DNA of 64,000 nt from Panax quinquefolius. Lineage: Eukaryota; Streptophyta; Magnoliopsida; Apiales; Araliaceae. Position 1 is the stretch's first letter; every line of letters begins with the position of its first letter. The stretch is taken from contig CM035171.1 in assembly GCA_020205615.1 (NCBI GenBank), positions 125,430,161 to 125,494,160 on the forward strand, written 5' to 3'. A program made the translations under genes and the position numbers. Below are positions 1 through 11,557 of this stretch, piece by piece. A model generated the notes under the pieces. The model saw only the letters and a program-made list of their open reading frames with translations, searched no databases and was not told where the DNA came from.

Positions 1-2640
1 AACTTTTCTCGCGATTCTTCGCTTCCAAACGAATTTTGTATCCTTCCGAAAGTTAGCCGAAGTTAATGGAGTAGCGATTCGAGAAAACCCTTCCACTAAT
101 CTCCGATAATAACCAAATAAGCCCAAAAGCTACGATTTCGGGCCATCGATTTTGGTTGTTCCCTAACTTTCAGATTGCTTCAATCTTCACGGATCAACAG
201 ATACTCCATGTTTTGACACATGATGCCCAAGAAATGCTACTTCTTCAAGCCGTAACTCGCATTTCTTCAATTTGGCATATAGTTGGTTTTCACGGCCTTT
301 CGAGTACCAAACTTCAAATGGTGCTCATGATCTTCACGACTTTTGGAATATATAAGGATGTCATCAATAAAGACAACAACGAATCGATCCAAATATTCCT
401 TGAATACTCTGGCTCATCATATCCATGAAAGTCGCAGGAGCATTAGTTAGTCCAAAGACATGACTAAGAATTCATAATGCCCATACCGAAGTTCAAGGCG
501 CCTTTGAATATCCTCAATTCTAATCTTCAAACCGATGATATCCGTAATCTAAGATCGATTTTTGAAAAGAAATGTGCCCTCAGAATCGGGTCAAACAAGT
601 CATCAATACGAGGTAGAGGATACCTATTCTCGATGGTGACATGGTTCAATTTCCGATAGTCAATACAAAAGTCGATACTCCCCGCTCTTTCTTCTTTACA
701 AATAAAACAGAGCACCCCAAGGAGATGTACTAGACGAATGAAACCGATGTCCAATAATTCCGTAGTTGGACCTTTAACTCCTCAAGTTCAATAGAGCCAT
801 TCGATATGGGGTTTTAGAAATGGGCTTTGTACCAGTTCAAGATCAATAAAGAATTCAACTTCACGCTCGGGGGTAGACCGGAAGTTCTTCAGAAATACGT
901 CAGAAAGTCAATAACAACAGAATATTATTCAAATTTGACGTGTCTTTATTTAAATCCATAACATGGGCTAAGAAAGCTCGACATCCGCTTTTTCAATAAA
1001 CGAATAGCTTTATGATTAGATATGATAGTGATTGATTTTAATGGTTTAGTTGCTTGAATTGCATAACAAAGTTGGTTAGGAATATGAAAACTAACAACCT
1101 TATTTAAAACAATCAATTTTGGTATGATGAGTAGTTAACCAATCAATCCCTAAAATCACATCAAAAGCAAGTATCTTTAAAGAGATAAGGTCAATGTGTA
1201 AGGTAATGGTGCCAACTTGAATCAAACAAGATTTATAAATGGTGGATGTGATGAAAGTTTCTCCTAACTGAGTTTCCACAGATAGTCAAAGTCTAATTTC
1301 TCCGAGTCAAGTTTAAACGTTGAGCACATGCAGAGAGAGATAAATGAATGGGTAAAGACCAGATCAAGTAAGGTATAAACTTCGCAAGAATTTATAAATA
1401 GCTTACCCGTGATCACCTCGCTTGGGTTCCTCGATTATGACCAACCACAACAAACGCTTCTTCCTAATCGCTGACTTTGACTTTTCTCGGGACGATTTTC
1501 GAGTCACCGTCCCTCATTGAACTAGGTTTCGCTACCGCATAATCTCGAGCGATATGTCCTTCCTTTCCACAACTATAGCATACCTTGAACTGTCAGGGCG
1601 CTTTGACCGATATGTCCCTCTTTTCCGTGATTTGTAGAAGATATGACCGGTGGTCGCTTCTCCTCCCTTAGAACCGCTTGTCACGCCAAGACCGCTGCCT
1701 TCACATAGTCGTTGTTAAATCTCCTTTTAAAATCTCCTCCCGACTCGCTTCTTCGCTTTTCACGGCCATGATTACCACCAGAGTGGTTACCATTTCGTCC
1801 GTCTGCTTTTCTCCGCAGTTATCATTATTCGTTGAATGCTATCTCGAGCACGATCCTCGTCAGGGTCCTCGCCGACCGCACTCGTTATCTCGCCTAATAA
1901 TTGAGCCCTGCTTACAACATCCGAATAGAGAGAAAATTTATGAGAAATGAGATATCGACGACGCCAAGTTTCAAACCTCTAAGAAACATCCGCGCCACGC
2001 TCCTCATCCTCCACCAAATGAGGTGCAAACTCGATAACTCGCAAACTTTGCCTCGCATCGAGACACCGCTATGTTGTTTTGTTCCAATCTGATGAACTCC
2101 ACTTCCTTCATACGATTTAACACTTTCGTGAAAGTATTTGTCATTAAATAGTCTCTCAAACGCTTCCCAAGACATGCCGAAGCGGCCGGATGGGTACGCT
2201 TCACGCACTCCCACCAAAGAGTCGCTTCGCCACGGAACATAAAGGTGGGCGAATGGAACCTTCGTTCTCCGCATCCCAAGACATCGAATATCTTGTAATT
2301 TGTTTGACCCATGTTTCCGCCATGATCGGATCCGCTTTCCTTAAATTCGTGGTCCCAACTTTGAATCGCTTGTCAGGACAACCCGTGAATTGCTATCATT
2401 TCTCCTCAGATTTTGAACACGAAGTCTCCTCGCTCGATTTTGCATGAATCGCAAAAAGCTTCTAAACATCCCCTCGCTCATCATCTCGCTTCAATGGTGT
2501 TATTCACAGGAGGAACATTGCCAAACCACAGACGCTCTCCTCGCTTTGGTGAGTACAAAGCATCTCCACGCTCATTCATTTCCATGTTAATATTCTCACG
2601 ACATTCTCAAACATCGCCATAAAACAAGGGTTAATTAAGG
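1..2640 (-). pseudogene. Ty3/gypsy gag-pol relic (gag, zinc knuckle, protease, RT start)
   Basis: Read right to left: gag (about 2620-1680), with frames around GEATLWWECVKRTHPAA and FNDKYFHESVK; a CCHC zinc-knuckle region near 1600-1520; an aspartic-protease region near 1450-1000; and the first reverse-transcriptase motifs at 754-527 ([21 protein letters not shown]). These are standard chromovirus gag-pol landmarks. Frames switch every 100-300 bp, so no full polyprotein is encoded as written. Part of this may be sequence error rather than true decay, because frame breaks and copy differences fall often at C/G-rich CNG spots. Confidence 0.85.
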
Positions 2641-2787
2641 AAATCAATATATCACATAATATCCCTATATATCGACCAACTAACAAATAAGCTTAGTAGA
2701 CACACTAAATAAGGATTTACTCGCTCTCCCTCCTAGTTCTATTCCCCGATCTCCGCCAGAGATCATATCCCTAAGCTCGATACCAAC

Positions 2788-5349
2788 CGCGACGCCCCCA
2801 AAATAGGTATACATCACCCATTCCGAGTTGTCAATACATGGTATGTAAACAACTACAACTTTATTACTCCAACAAGAAACTGTGAGTTTAAATACAAATA
2901 TTATCTTCTAGACAATATCTATACTCAAATAAATCCTCATCACATTTATCGATACATTATTTTACAAAATGGTGAGGACTACTAAACAATCCTTTCTAAA
3001 ACCTTCATTCCATACCCCGACTGCATCTCGCTTATATTCTCGCCTCCCGAGAAGAATGGAACAAAAGGAAAAGGGTGAGCTCAACTAGCTCAAGAAGAAT
3101 ATTATGACTAAGATAATATACAACAAATTATCGTTAGTCTTCAACAGGAAAAATTTAATATAATACAATAGACAACAAATTTTAAATCAATATTCGTAAT
3201 GAAATAATAATTCATGTAAGAGTTACGTAGAGAATGAAATCTACTATAATCTATGAATTTAACAGTCCATCATCAATATTTTATCCCTCGTAACATCAAT
3301 CAATATTCATCTCAAATCAAATATTCATCTTTGCACTACAGCCAAAGATATTCATCAATCTGGTCATGTTCATCTCAACACTGCTCATCTTTGCACTAAA
3401 GGCCAAAGATATTCATCACCTGCCATGTTCATTTAAACACTGCTCATCTTTGCACTATGTGCCAAAGATATTCTTCAGAAATCATTCATCTTTGCACTAC
3501 AGCCAAAGATATTCAATAATATCATCATTTAAGACCGAGGATGATGAAAATATTTTTAAAGAACGAATCCAAAGGAAACAAAATGACAAGGATTAAGGAT
3601 TAATGATTCGACATTTTATTTTATCCATGTCCAACAATACCTCAAAAATAATCATAGTGGTGTAAAATTCAAGAATGATCAAAACATGGATACAATCAAA
3701 GCTAGTATCCGTAATAGATATTTGACTTAAAAGAAGAAATTTTATTTTTCTATGAATAGTGCCAGAGAATAGTCAGATACGTGAATAAGGCCGATACGTG
3801 AATAGTAATCTCGACACCAAAAGATAGAAATTCCAAAAAAAAACATTTTCACGCTTCAGCTTAATAGTACTCGTGAATAAGAATCGTGAATAAGAACTCA
3901 TGAATAAGAACTCGTGAATAAGAACTCATGAATAGTAACCCGACATGAAAAAGTTCCAAATTTGATAAAACTTCAGATCAATATTTCAAAGATAATGATA
4001 TCAAGAAATAATATCATTACGAAAAAAAATAATATCCCTTACCTCAAAGAATCAAGATTTTAAAGAAAGGCTCAAGTGATGCTTTGAATGAAACTTTCAG
4101 ATCGAAAGCAAAGAACTCTCAAAGTATCTAAATACTCACAAAATACGCCAATAATATAGAGAGAAAAGAGAGAAAACTTTGTTTTCGTGTGATTTTCAAT
4201 TCTAACTTAGCCCTCTATTTATAGAAAATGTTAGCACCAAGGCAGACTTGACCGCCACCGATGGCTTTACTCGCTACTATTGCCACCCACCACATTTGAA
4301 ATAAAATTCAGCACATTTCTTCACCAACCACAAGTGGGGCCCACTCAATTCTAGAATTTTCCACCAAAATCAATTATAACCCCTAATTTCCTAAATCACC
4401 ACCTCTTAAAATTCATAACAAATCATTCGCTCATTTTTAACGGCTCAAAATTTGTGGACATATACTCAACTTATGTATGTATAACATATCCAAAAATTAC
4501 AACGATCCAACTATCGGATTAAAAATTATAAGTCACACAATACATCGTAAAAATAATCGATTTGATTTTTAATACCTCCATTCCGACAAAATTACCGATA
4601 AAACACCTCAACATTAATTTCTTCATTTATAACCACATAAATAAATCCATCATTTATATCCACATAAAATAAATATTTCTTTATCATATGAATCAATAAT
4701 TAATTATTCACAAATAATATTACGTAATCACAATTATGACAACCAGCCGCTCCTGTGTGAGCAGGGGGCTTTCCGATAAGGATTTCTCCTCATCGGGCGC
4801 CGCAATTAGGTGACCAAACCTCTCCTCGATGTAACTTTCTAGACATTGCCAATAATGCTATCTAATAATATTATTCAAATAATATGAATTATTGATCCGA
4901 TAATGGAGATAATGTGCGTGACAATTATCGAATGTTAATAATATAAAATATCAACGCAAAGAATTATTGAATCAATAAAATAAAATATTGAACAAGAATT
5001 CATCGTGGAAAATTATTGAGTAAAGGCCTCTCACGTAAGGATCAATAATTCAACAATATCTGTGTAATACCGTAAAGCATCGCGGCAACCACGCCAGACA
5101 TCAGATTTTAACCACCGGTATTCCACGCCTATTTTTAACCAACTTATAGAATCAACCAACGCTCAGTTATTTTTAACCAACTTATATTTGAATATTTTTC
5201 TTCATCCAATATTCCGACAAAATGAATATTTTATAACCACTGCTTATTTTGAAATATTCGCGTATTTAACCATTTAATATTCAAATCAACCCATACTATT
5301 TCAAAATAATAAATTTAATATTCCATTTAAAAAAATTTCTGGTCTTACA
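2788..5349 (-). repeat. 5' LTR of E1
   Basis: About 2.56 kb long, homologous over its length to 38597-41368 and 46126-48896. It contains the minus-strand TATA box (plus-strand CTATTTATAG near 4213-4222), copies of the stem-loop repeat whose core reads GCAC-N6-CCAAAG on this strand (3328-3510), and the short ACTATTCACG-type repeats (about 3760-3950). It ends in TCTTACA. The left terminus is degenerate: CGACGCCCCC where other copies have TGTGACGCCCCC. Confidence 0.85.
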
Positions 5350-5374
5350 ATAATATCACCCATCCATGAAGAAA

Positions 5375-5533
5375 AATGAATATTTTATAACCTTGATGTA
5401 ACCTTATTTTGAAATATTGCATGATTTAACCCTTAACTATCCACATTAATCAAATCAATATATAAGAAACCCTTACTATTTCAAAATAATAAATAAAGGA
5501 AATGGATCCGATTTTATTTCCAAAAAATTTCGG
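5375..5533 (-). repeat. Fragment of a gypsy LTR terminus
   Basis: The stretch matches the U3 end of the neighbouring Tekay LTRs (compare 41225-41350), including the run ending CAAAATAATAAAT, but lacks the final GGTCTTACA. It sits between E1 and the copia fragment, so it is probably left from an older insertion or a recombination. Confidence 0.6.
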
Positions 5534-5559
5534 ATAAAATAACCCAAGATCTATCTTAC

Positions 5560-6660
5560 CTGGAGGTATCTCAAAATGTGTTTGATCCCATCCTAATGTC
5601 TCTTAGTAGAGAAGAATCAGATCTTGCTAACAAGTTGACAACAAAAGTAATATCGTGTCGGTATACAGTTTACAAGATACATAAGAGCACCAATTGCACT
5701 TAGGTATGGAACTTCGTGTCCAAGAACTTCTTCCCCACTTTCTAGAGGCTGATGGATCTTTATCAACTTCTAAAGATCGAACAACCATCTGGGGTAGTCA
5801 AAGGATGCTTTATCCATATGAAAATGACCGAGAATCTTTTCAAAGATATGTGGATTGATGAACAAAAATTCCGGATGCTAAATGCTCCACTTGTATTCCC
5901 AAATGTAATTTTGTCTTTCCAAGATCTTTCATTTCAAATTCATCCTTTAAATAAGTAGCAGCTTCTTGTGAGTTCTTCAGAGTACCTACAAGATTCAAAT
6001 CATCCATATATACAAAGAATAATGGAAAATCCACTTTGTGATTTCTTAATAAAACACATGGACATACTTGATCATTTATATATCCATTTTTATTAAATAA
6101 TCACTAAGTCGATTATACCACATACTGCACTGCATGTTTTCAACCCATACAATGAGCGTTGTAACTTGATTGAATATATGTGACGGGGCCTTTGTGATTC
6201 AGCCATTTTCAATCATTCAGGGATTCTTATGTAAATCTCACTGTCAAGTGAGCCATATAGGTATGTTGTTACAACATCCATGAGACGTGTTTCCAAACCT
6301 TCCATGGTTGCCATACCTATCAGAAAGCGAAAAGTGACTCCATCCATTACTGGAGAGTATGTATCCTGATAATCAATACCAGATTTTTGTGAAACCCTCG
6401 AGCTACAAGTCAAGCCAGATCTCACAATTTCATTTTTCTCATTTCACTTTTGTACAAATACCCATTTGTTTCCAACTGGGATTACACCCAGCGGTGTTTG
6501 GACTACTGATCCAAATACTTCTCTTTTCAATAGAGATTGTAGCTCAGTTTGAATAATATCTTTCCATTTCGCCAATCTTTTCTTTTTCCGACATTCTTCC
6601 ACGCTTTGTGGTTTCAGATCCGTGTCGTGAATCAAAGTAATATCTCGATGCTATAGAGAA
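5560..6660 (-). pseudogene. Ty1/copia reverse transcriptase fragment
   Basis: Minus-strand frames give canonical copia RT blocks in order: PQSVEECRKKKRLAKWKD and GNKWVFVQK (6635-6444), SGIDYQDTYSPVMD and RLMDVVTTYLYGSLD (6425-6213), then YMDDLNLVGT and FEMKDLGKTKLHLGIQVEH (6034-5840), with a broken downstream part to about 5580. The YVDD catalytic box appears as YMDD. Frames shift between blocks, so it is not expressible as written. It has the same orientation as the copia gag at 14.0-14.4 kb, but integrase is missing between them. They are either two ends of one copia element with internal loss, or two relics. Confidence 0.85.
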
Positions 6661-6671
6661 AGCAAATATAT

Positions 6672-9312
6672 TGTAAGACCCCAGCTTTTATAAATAAAGA
6701 TGAATTTTTCTATAAATATTATTTTTGAATATTATGGAATAAATTTGATATAATGTTATAGTTCAGGTAATATTTATAAATTTTGCAAAGTATGCAAGTT
6801 GTTATAAAATATTCGTTTGCCTGGGGAATATTCTTTTGTTAGGGAATATTCGCATAATGGCTCAATCATTGGTGGACCCCACAAACATTATCATTCGGAT
6901 CGAGAAAACGACAAAAATATTTTTATAAAAATAACTACGGAGGTGTTACCGTTAAAACTGTTGAACTACCCTAAGTGGTAAAAATAAAGAATACGCGTGG
7001 TCGCATAAGTAGCACACAGATTGATTATCGATGCTTACGTGAGAAGTCACTCGCCTATGCTTCAATTATCGCTACAAAGAATTCTTTGATCATATCTCTT
7101 ATATTATTGATTCAATTATTGTCACAAAGATCATCTCGTATAATATGTTATAGTATTAAATCAATAATTGAGACGACAAGTTATAAATGATTAATAATTA
7201 TTGAAAGATTAAATATGTGTTATGATTTGTGGTAAGTTTGATTATTTTATGGGGGGCTCGTATGTCATCATCTAAGAGTCTCTTCATGAATAGTATTTAC
7301 CTTCCGGCCAATAGTAATTACCCTTGTGAATAGTATTTACCTTCGTCGATAGTAATTATCCTTGTGAATAGTATTTACCTTCGCCAATAAGTAATTACCC
7401 TTGTGAATAGTATTTACCTTCGTCAATAGTATTTACCTTCGTTAATAGTAATTACCTTTACCAGACGTCGAACCACTTGTCGCTTCACACATTAAAGCGC
7501 CGAACCACTTGTCGTTTCACATTACAAGCGCCAAACCCGATTCAATCAAGCCACTCGCTTTTCACATTGACGGTGCTAAGTTAGAAATCTTACGTAAATA
7601 GAGGCCTAGGGCTTCATTATTTTCACTTAATTCATTCAAGCTTATAGAGAGAAAGTATAGAGAGAATAAGAGAGAAAGAAGAAGAGTATTTTGTTACTAC
7701 ACCGCCGTAAAGATTCAATCTCCTACCAAAAGTAAAGGGTGTTATTCTTTCTTATTCATGAAGAGAACTGTTGTTATTCCATCGCTTATTATTCTCGTTG
7801 GAATAACCAGATAACGTGGTTTACCCTATACTTGGTGACATTCTTCTATTATTCTCGTTGAACATCCATGCGTGTGTGTTTTACACATTCGGGTTCCGCT
7901 CTTTATTATTATTCTATTGGAACATCCTCGTCTGTGTGTTTTACAAACGGATTCGGTTAAAATCTTTATTATTATTTTGTTGGAACATCCTCGTCGTGTG
8001 TTTTACAGGACCGGTTAAAATCTTTATTATTCTGTTGGAACATCCCATGCGTGTGTTTTACAGGACCGGTTTCGCCTTTTATTATCTGTTTGAATATCCT
8101 ATCGTGTGTTTTACACCGGATCCGGTTCCATCTTTATTATTCTCGTTGGAACATCCCGCTTGTGTGAATTTCACACGACCGGTTCCGTTATTATTATTCT
8201 CGTTGAATAACCTTCTCATGCCAAGTACCGCATGCATGGTGATTTCTTTTGTTATTCCATTCTTTATTATACCCAAATAAGTTAAAACTTTGACTTCTAT
8301 ACTCCATGAAATTAGTAGAATATCCTCGATATTTTGCGTTTCATCCAAAGATCTTTTCATGGAAATATTCTTCCGATCATTCTTGAATTTTACTCTACAA
8401 AAAACAAGATCATATCGACAATTTGGACATTAATAATTCTCGGATAAAATAATTCTTGAACTTGTTTTATTGAATTCTTATATCATTGTCATCATCCTCA
8501 TGTTTATATTTTTTAAAGTCATCCGCTGGGCTCAGAAGTGCATAGATGGACTTGGTATGATTATGACCGAGAGACTATTCGGTGTAATCATTTGACCGTA
8601 ATGTTACAAATGATGTGGTAAAAATCCTCAAGGGTCAGTAGTGCATTGATGGACATTTGTTGGTATGATCATGACTATTAATGAATACACAACTATTCTC
8701 GCCCGTAAAGTGCATGAATAATTGTGGTCGTGATACTAAAGAATATCCTCGCCATAGTGTGTAGGGGTGATTCGATGATGTGGATTATTTATTAAAGTCG
8801 AGTCTCAAATTTATAACAATGATGAAAAACCTTTAAATCATAAAAGATAGTAGATTTTATTTTCTACTTGACTCTTTTAATGAATCGCTTGTTCTCAACT
8901 GCAGTTAAACTTGATGTTTATTATATTTTATCGTTTAACACTTCGTTCAAGGCTAATGAGAATTTATTCGCATTATCTTAGTCATAATATTTCTTACTAG
9001 GCTAGTTGAGCTCACCCTTTCTTTTCACCGCTCTTCTTTAGAAAATGAGAATATAAATGGACGAAGTCTGGGAACGGAGTAATGGTCCGCAGAGGATAAG
9101 ATTAGTAGTCCTCACTATTCGTGAAATAGTGTGATAATAATTGTAATGAGGACTCCTTTTGAGTTTGTATAATATCTAGTAGATAATATTTGTATTCAAA
9201 CTCACGCTTTATGTCGTATTGTATACCATACAATTATATTAGTAAGTTGTATTTAAATTTCGCACTACGATCCGACTACCCAAGACGGGTGATGTATACC
9301 TAATTTTGGGGG
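6672..9312 (+). repeat. Gypsy LTR, variant A (left copy)
   Basis: It begins TGTAAGACCCC and ends GGGGGCGCCACA, the family termini. It is about 2.64 kb long. The middle differs from the other LTRs: a short AATAGTATTTACC-type repeat (7285-7460) and a tandem array of about 55-60 bp (7785-8230) replace the ACTATTCACG array. A degenerate TATA (CGTAAATAGAGG) lies near 7592-7603. It is homologous to 11558-14026. Five-base flanks (TATAT left, ATCAT right) do not match, so it is not a clean solo insertion. Confidence 0.8.
7785..8230 (+). repeat. Tandem array of about 55-60 bp inside LTR-A
   Basis: Roughly seven degenerate copies of a unit containing TTATTATTCTCGTTGGAACATC, here split as TTATTATTCTCGTTGG and GAACATC, then GTGTGTGTTTTACA and CCGGTT. 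A related array lies at 12590-12900 in the right LTR-A copy and, inverted, at 14640-14960 in the copia leader. Long open frames across it on both strands are repeat artefacts. Confidence 0.75.
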
Positions 9313-10551
9313 CGCCACAATCATTATGATTTAAATATTGGTTGGAAATTTTTATCAAATTTGGAACTTTTCATGTCTGGGTTACTTATTCATGAGTTAT
9401 TATTCACCGCTTACTATTCACTGAAGTTACTATTCATGAGTAATCGCTCACTAAGCGTGAAGATGATTTTTTCAGTGAAATTTCTATCTTTTGGTGTCTG
9501 AGTTACTATTCACGATACTCAAGACTATTCACGAATCTGGCACTATTCACCGAAAAATGAAATTTCTTCTTTTGTCCAAAATATCTATTCTCGATACTAG
9601 CTTTGATTGTATCCATGTTTTGATCATTCTTGAATTTTACTCCACCGATTACTTATGAAGTATTATTGAACTTGGATTGTTTAAAATACAAATCCTTAAT
9701 AATTGTTCTTTTGTTTCACTAGATTCGTTTCCTTTAAAATATTTTTCATCATCCTCAGGTCTAAATGATGATATTCTATGAATATCTTTGGCTTTCAGTA
9801 GTGCAAAGATGAATGATTTATTGATGAATATCTTTGGCCCGTAGTGCAAAGATGAATAGGTGTTGAGATGAAAATGACCGACTGATTAATATCTTTGGCC
9901 CTTAGTGCAAAGATGAACAGGTGTTTAGATGAACATGACCAACTGATGAATATCTTTGGCCTGTAGTGCAAAGATGAATATTTGATTCCAGATATATATT
10001 GATTGATGTTACAGGGATAAAATATCGACGATGAACTTTTAAATTCATATATAGAAGATAGTAGTTTGCATTCTCTACCTAACTCTTCTAATGAATTATT
10101 ATTTCCGCTGCGAAGATTGATTTAAAACTGGTTGTCAATTGTATTCTATTAGATTTTTCCCTGTTGGAGACTAACGAAAATTTGTTGTATATTATCTTTG
10201 TCATAATATTCTTTACTGGGCTAGTTGAGCTCACCCTTTTCCTTGTTGTTCCATTTTTCTTCTCAGGAGGCGAGAATGTAGCGAGTACTAGTCGGGGTAT
10301 GGAATGAAGGTTCTAGAGAGAGTTGTTTAGTAGTCCTCACCATTTTTATAAAATAATGTATCAATAATTGTGATGGGAATTTATTTGCGTGTGGATATTG
10401 TCTAGAAGACAATAATTGTATTTAAACTCACAGTATATATGTTGTCGTATTTTGCACGACAAATGTATTAATAAAGTTGTAGTTATTTCTGTACCATGTA
10501 TTTGGCGACTCAGAATGGGTTGGATGGAATGGACCTATTTTGGGGGCGTCA
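9313..10551 (+). repeat. 3' half of a gypsy LTR, variant B (5'-truncated)
   Basis: It starts in the middle of the common LTR (compare 17690 onward: AATATTGGTTGG, then ATCAAATTTGGAAC) and runs to a normal LTR end GGGGGCGTCACA at 10551. It contains the ACTATTCACG-type repeats (9410-9560) and four stem-loop repeats (9775-9985). It abuts the right end of LTR-A directly, forming an LTR-A/LTR-B mosaic. Confidence 0.75.
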
Positions 10552-11545
10552 CACCGAAGCTAGACTTTCTATAGGCGACGTCGTGAATGACGATGACAAG
10601 TTGATAGGTATCATTGTGAGGTGCTATCTAGGTTAAGGGATAGAAGTCACAGTTGATATCAATGTGACGTACTATCCAAGTCTTGGATGAGAGTAACAGT
10701 TTTGAATGATATTTCTATCGTTAATAAATTTCTTAACGTATTCATGAAGACTTCCTAGCCTACCCCTAGAGCGTGAAATCGAATTTTGTATTGACCACAG
10801 TACAAAACCCATTTCTAAAACCCTCAAATATTTCTTTACTTAAAACGAACGTAACATGCGCCAAATATGTTGGCTCAAGGTGTTAAAGATTACGATCGTA
10901 CCATTCAATACCATCGTGGGAAAGCGAACGTGGTAGCTGACGCGTTGAGTAGAAGATCGTATGCATTTATGAGTGCGATGTTGTTAACACAAAGGCCCAT
11001 TTCGTACGACTTATAAATGATGAAGATAGAGTTAAAGACTCTAGGAATCCAAGTGAAGATAACAAATATACGAGTAGAATCGACTTTAATCGATAAAGTT
11101 AAAGCCGCTCAAGCTACATACTCAGAGCTGATGAATGTGAAAAAGAAGGTTCAAGAGGGCGTTATTCTAGAAGCAAGAATCGACGAAGAAAGGAAATATT
11201 AACCCTCGATTTAATTGGCCCATTTGAAATCCTCGATGAAGTAGGAAGCGTGGCCTATAGACTCGCTTTTACCGCCAGTATGTCATGTGTTCGTAACTTT
11301 TTTTTTTTACGATCGATGTTATGTAAATATGTGGATGACCCAACCACATTATTAATTTAGAATCGGACGAGATAGCGGATGATTTAACGTATGAGATCTC
11401 GTGTTAAAATCTTGGATAAGAAGAATCGTATCCAACACTCAAGGGTTATACCTCAAGAGTTAGAATCGAAATGAAGTCAAGGTATCCTTACCGCTCGCAT
11501 AGATACATGTATCGCATACGTAAATTTCGAGGACGAAATTCCATA
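10552..11545 (+). pseudogene. Internally deleted gypsy pol remnant
   Basis: It contains only scattered pol landmarks: a protease/RT-linker remnant (about 10730-10830), the RNase H end (frame reading TIQYHRGKANVVADALSRRS near 10895-10960), and C-terminal pol (PFEILDEVGSVAYRLA near 11220-11270, KYVDDP near 11320). The RT core and the integrase catalytic core are absent. No primer-binding site follows the upstream LTR. The first 150 bp carry a 42-bp-type repeat shared with E2 and with 31548-31595. Confidence 0.75.
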
Positions 11546-11557
11546 AGGAGGGGAGAT
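11545..11557 (+). other. Polypurine tract of the mosaic gypsy element
   Basis: A purine run AAGGAGGGGAGAT directly precedes the LTR start TGTGAAACCCC. It is the expected plus-strand priming site for a plus-oriented element. The same tract precedes the 3' LTR of E2 near 21948-21961 and, inverted, flanks the E3 LTR at 41369-41381. Confidence 0.75.

Larger units (their letters stand above)
1..5349 (-). mobile_element. E1: Tekay-type Ty3/gypsy element, truncated by the window edge
   Basis: A minus-strand gypsy element whose 5' half is in the window: 5' LTR (about 2788-5349), primer-binding site just inside it (about 2770-2787, reading TTGGTATCGAGC on the minus strand, close to the initiator tRNA-Met complement TGGTATCAGAGC), then gag, protease and the start of reverse transcriptase running off the left edge. 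The internal part aligns collinearly with 43321-46125 of element E3, so both belong to one family. The LTR ends with the family signature seen on the plus strand as GGTCTTACA. The partner LTR is outside the window, so the TSD cannot be tested. Confidence 0.85.

Noticed and set aside
7816..8280. 154-residue open frame
   Set aside because: It lies entirely over the 55-60 bp tandem array of LTR-A and shows no domain.
6672..9312. LTR-A as a simple solo LTR inserted in copia
   Set aside because: The 5-bp flanks do not match (TATAT versus ATCAT), and a second LTR and interior follow, so the structure is more complex.
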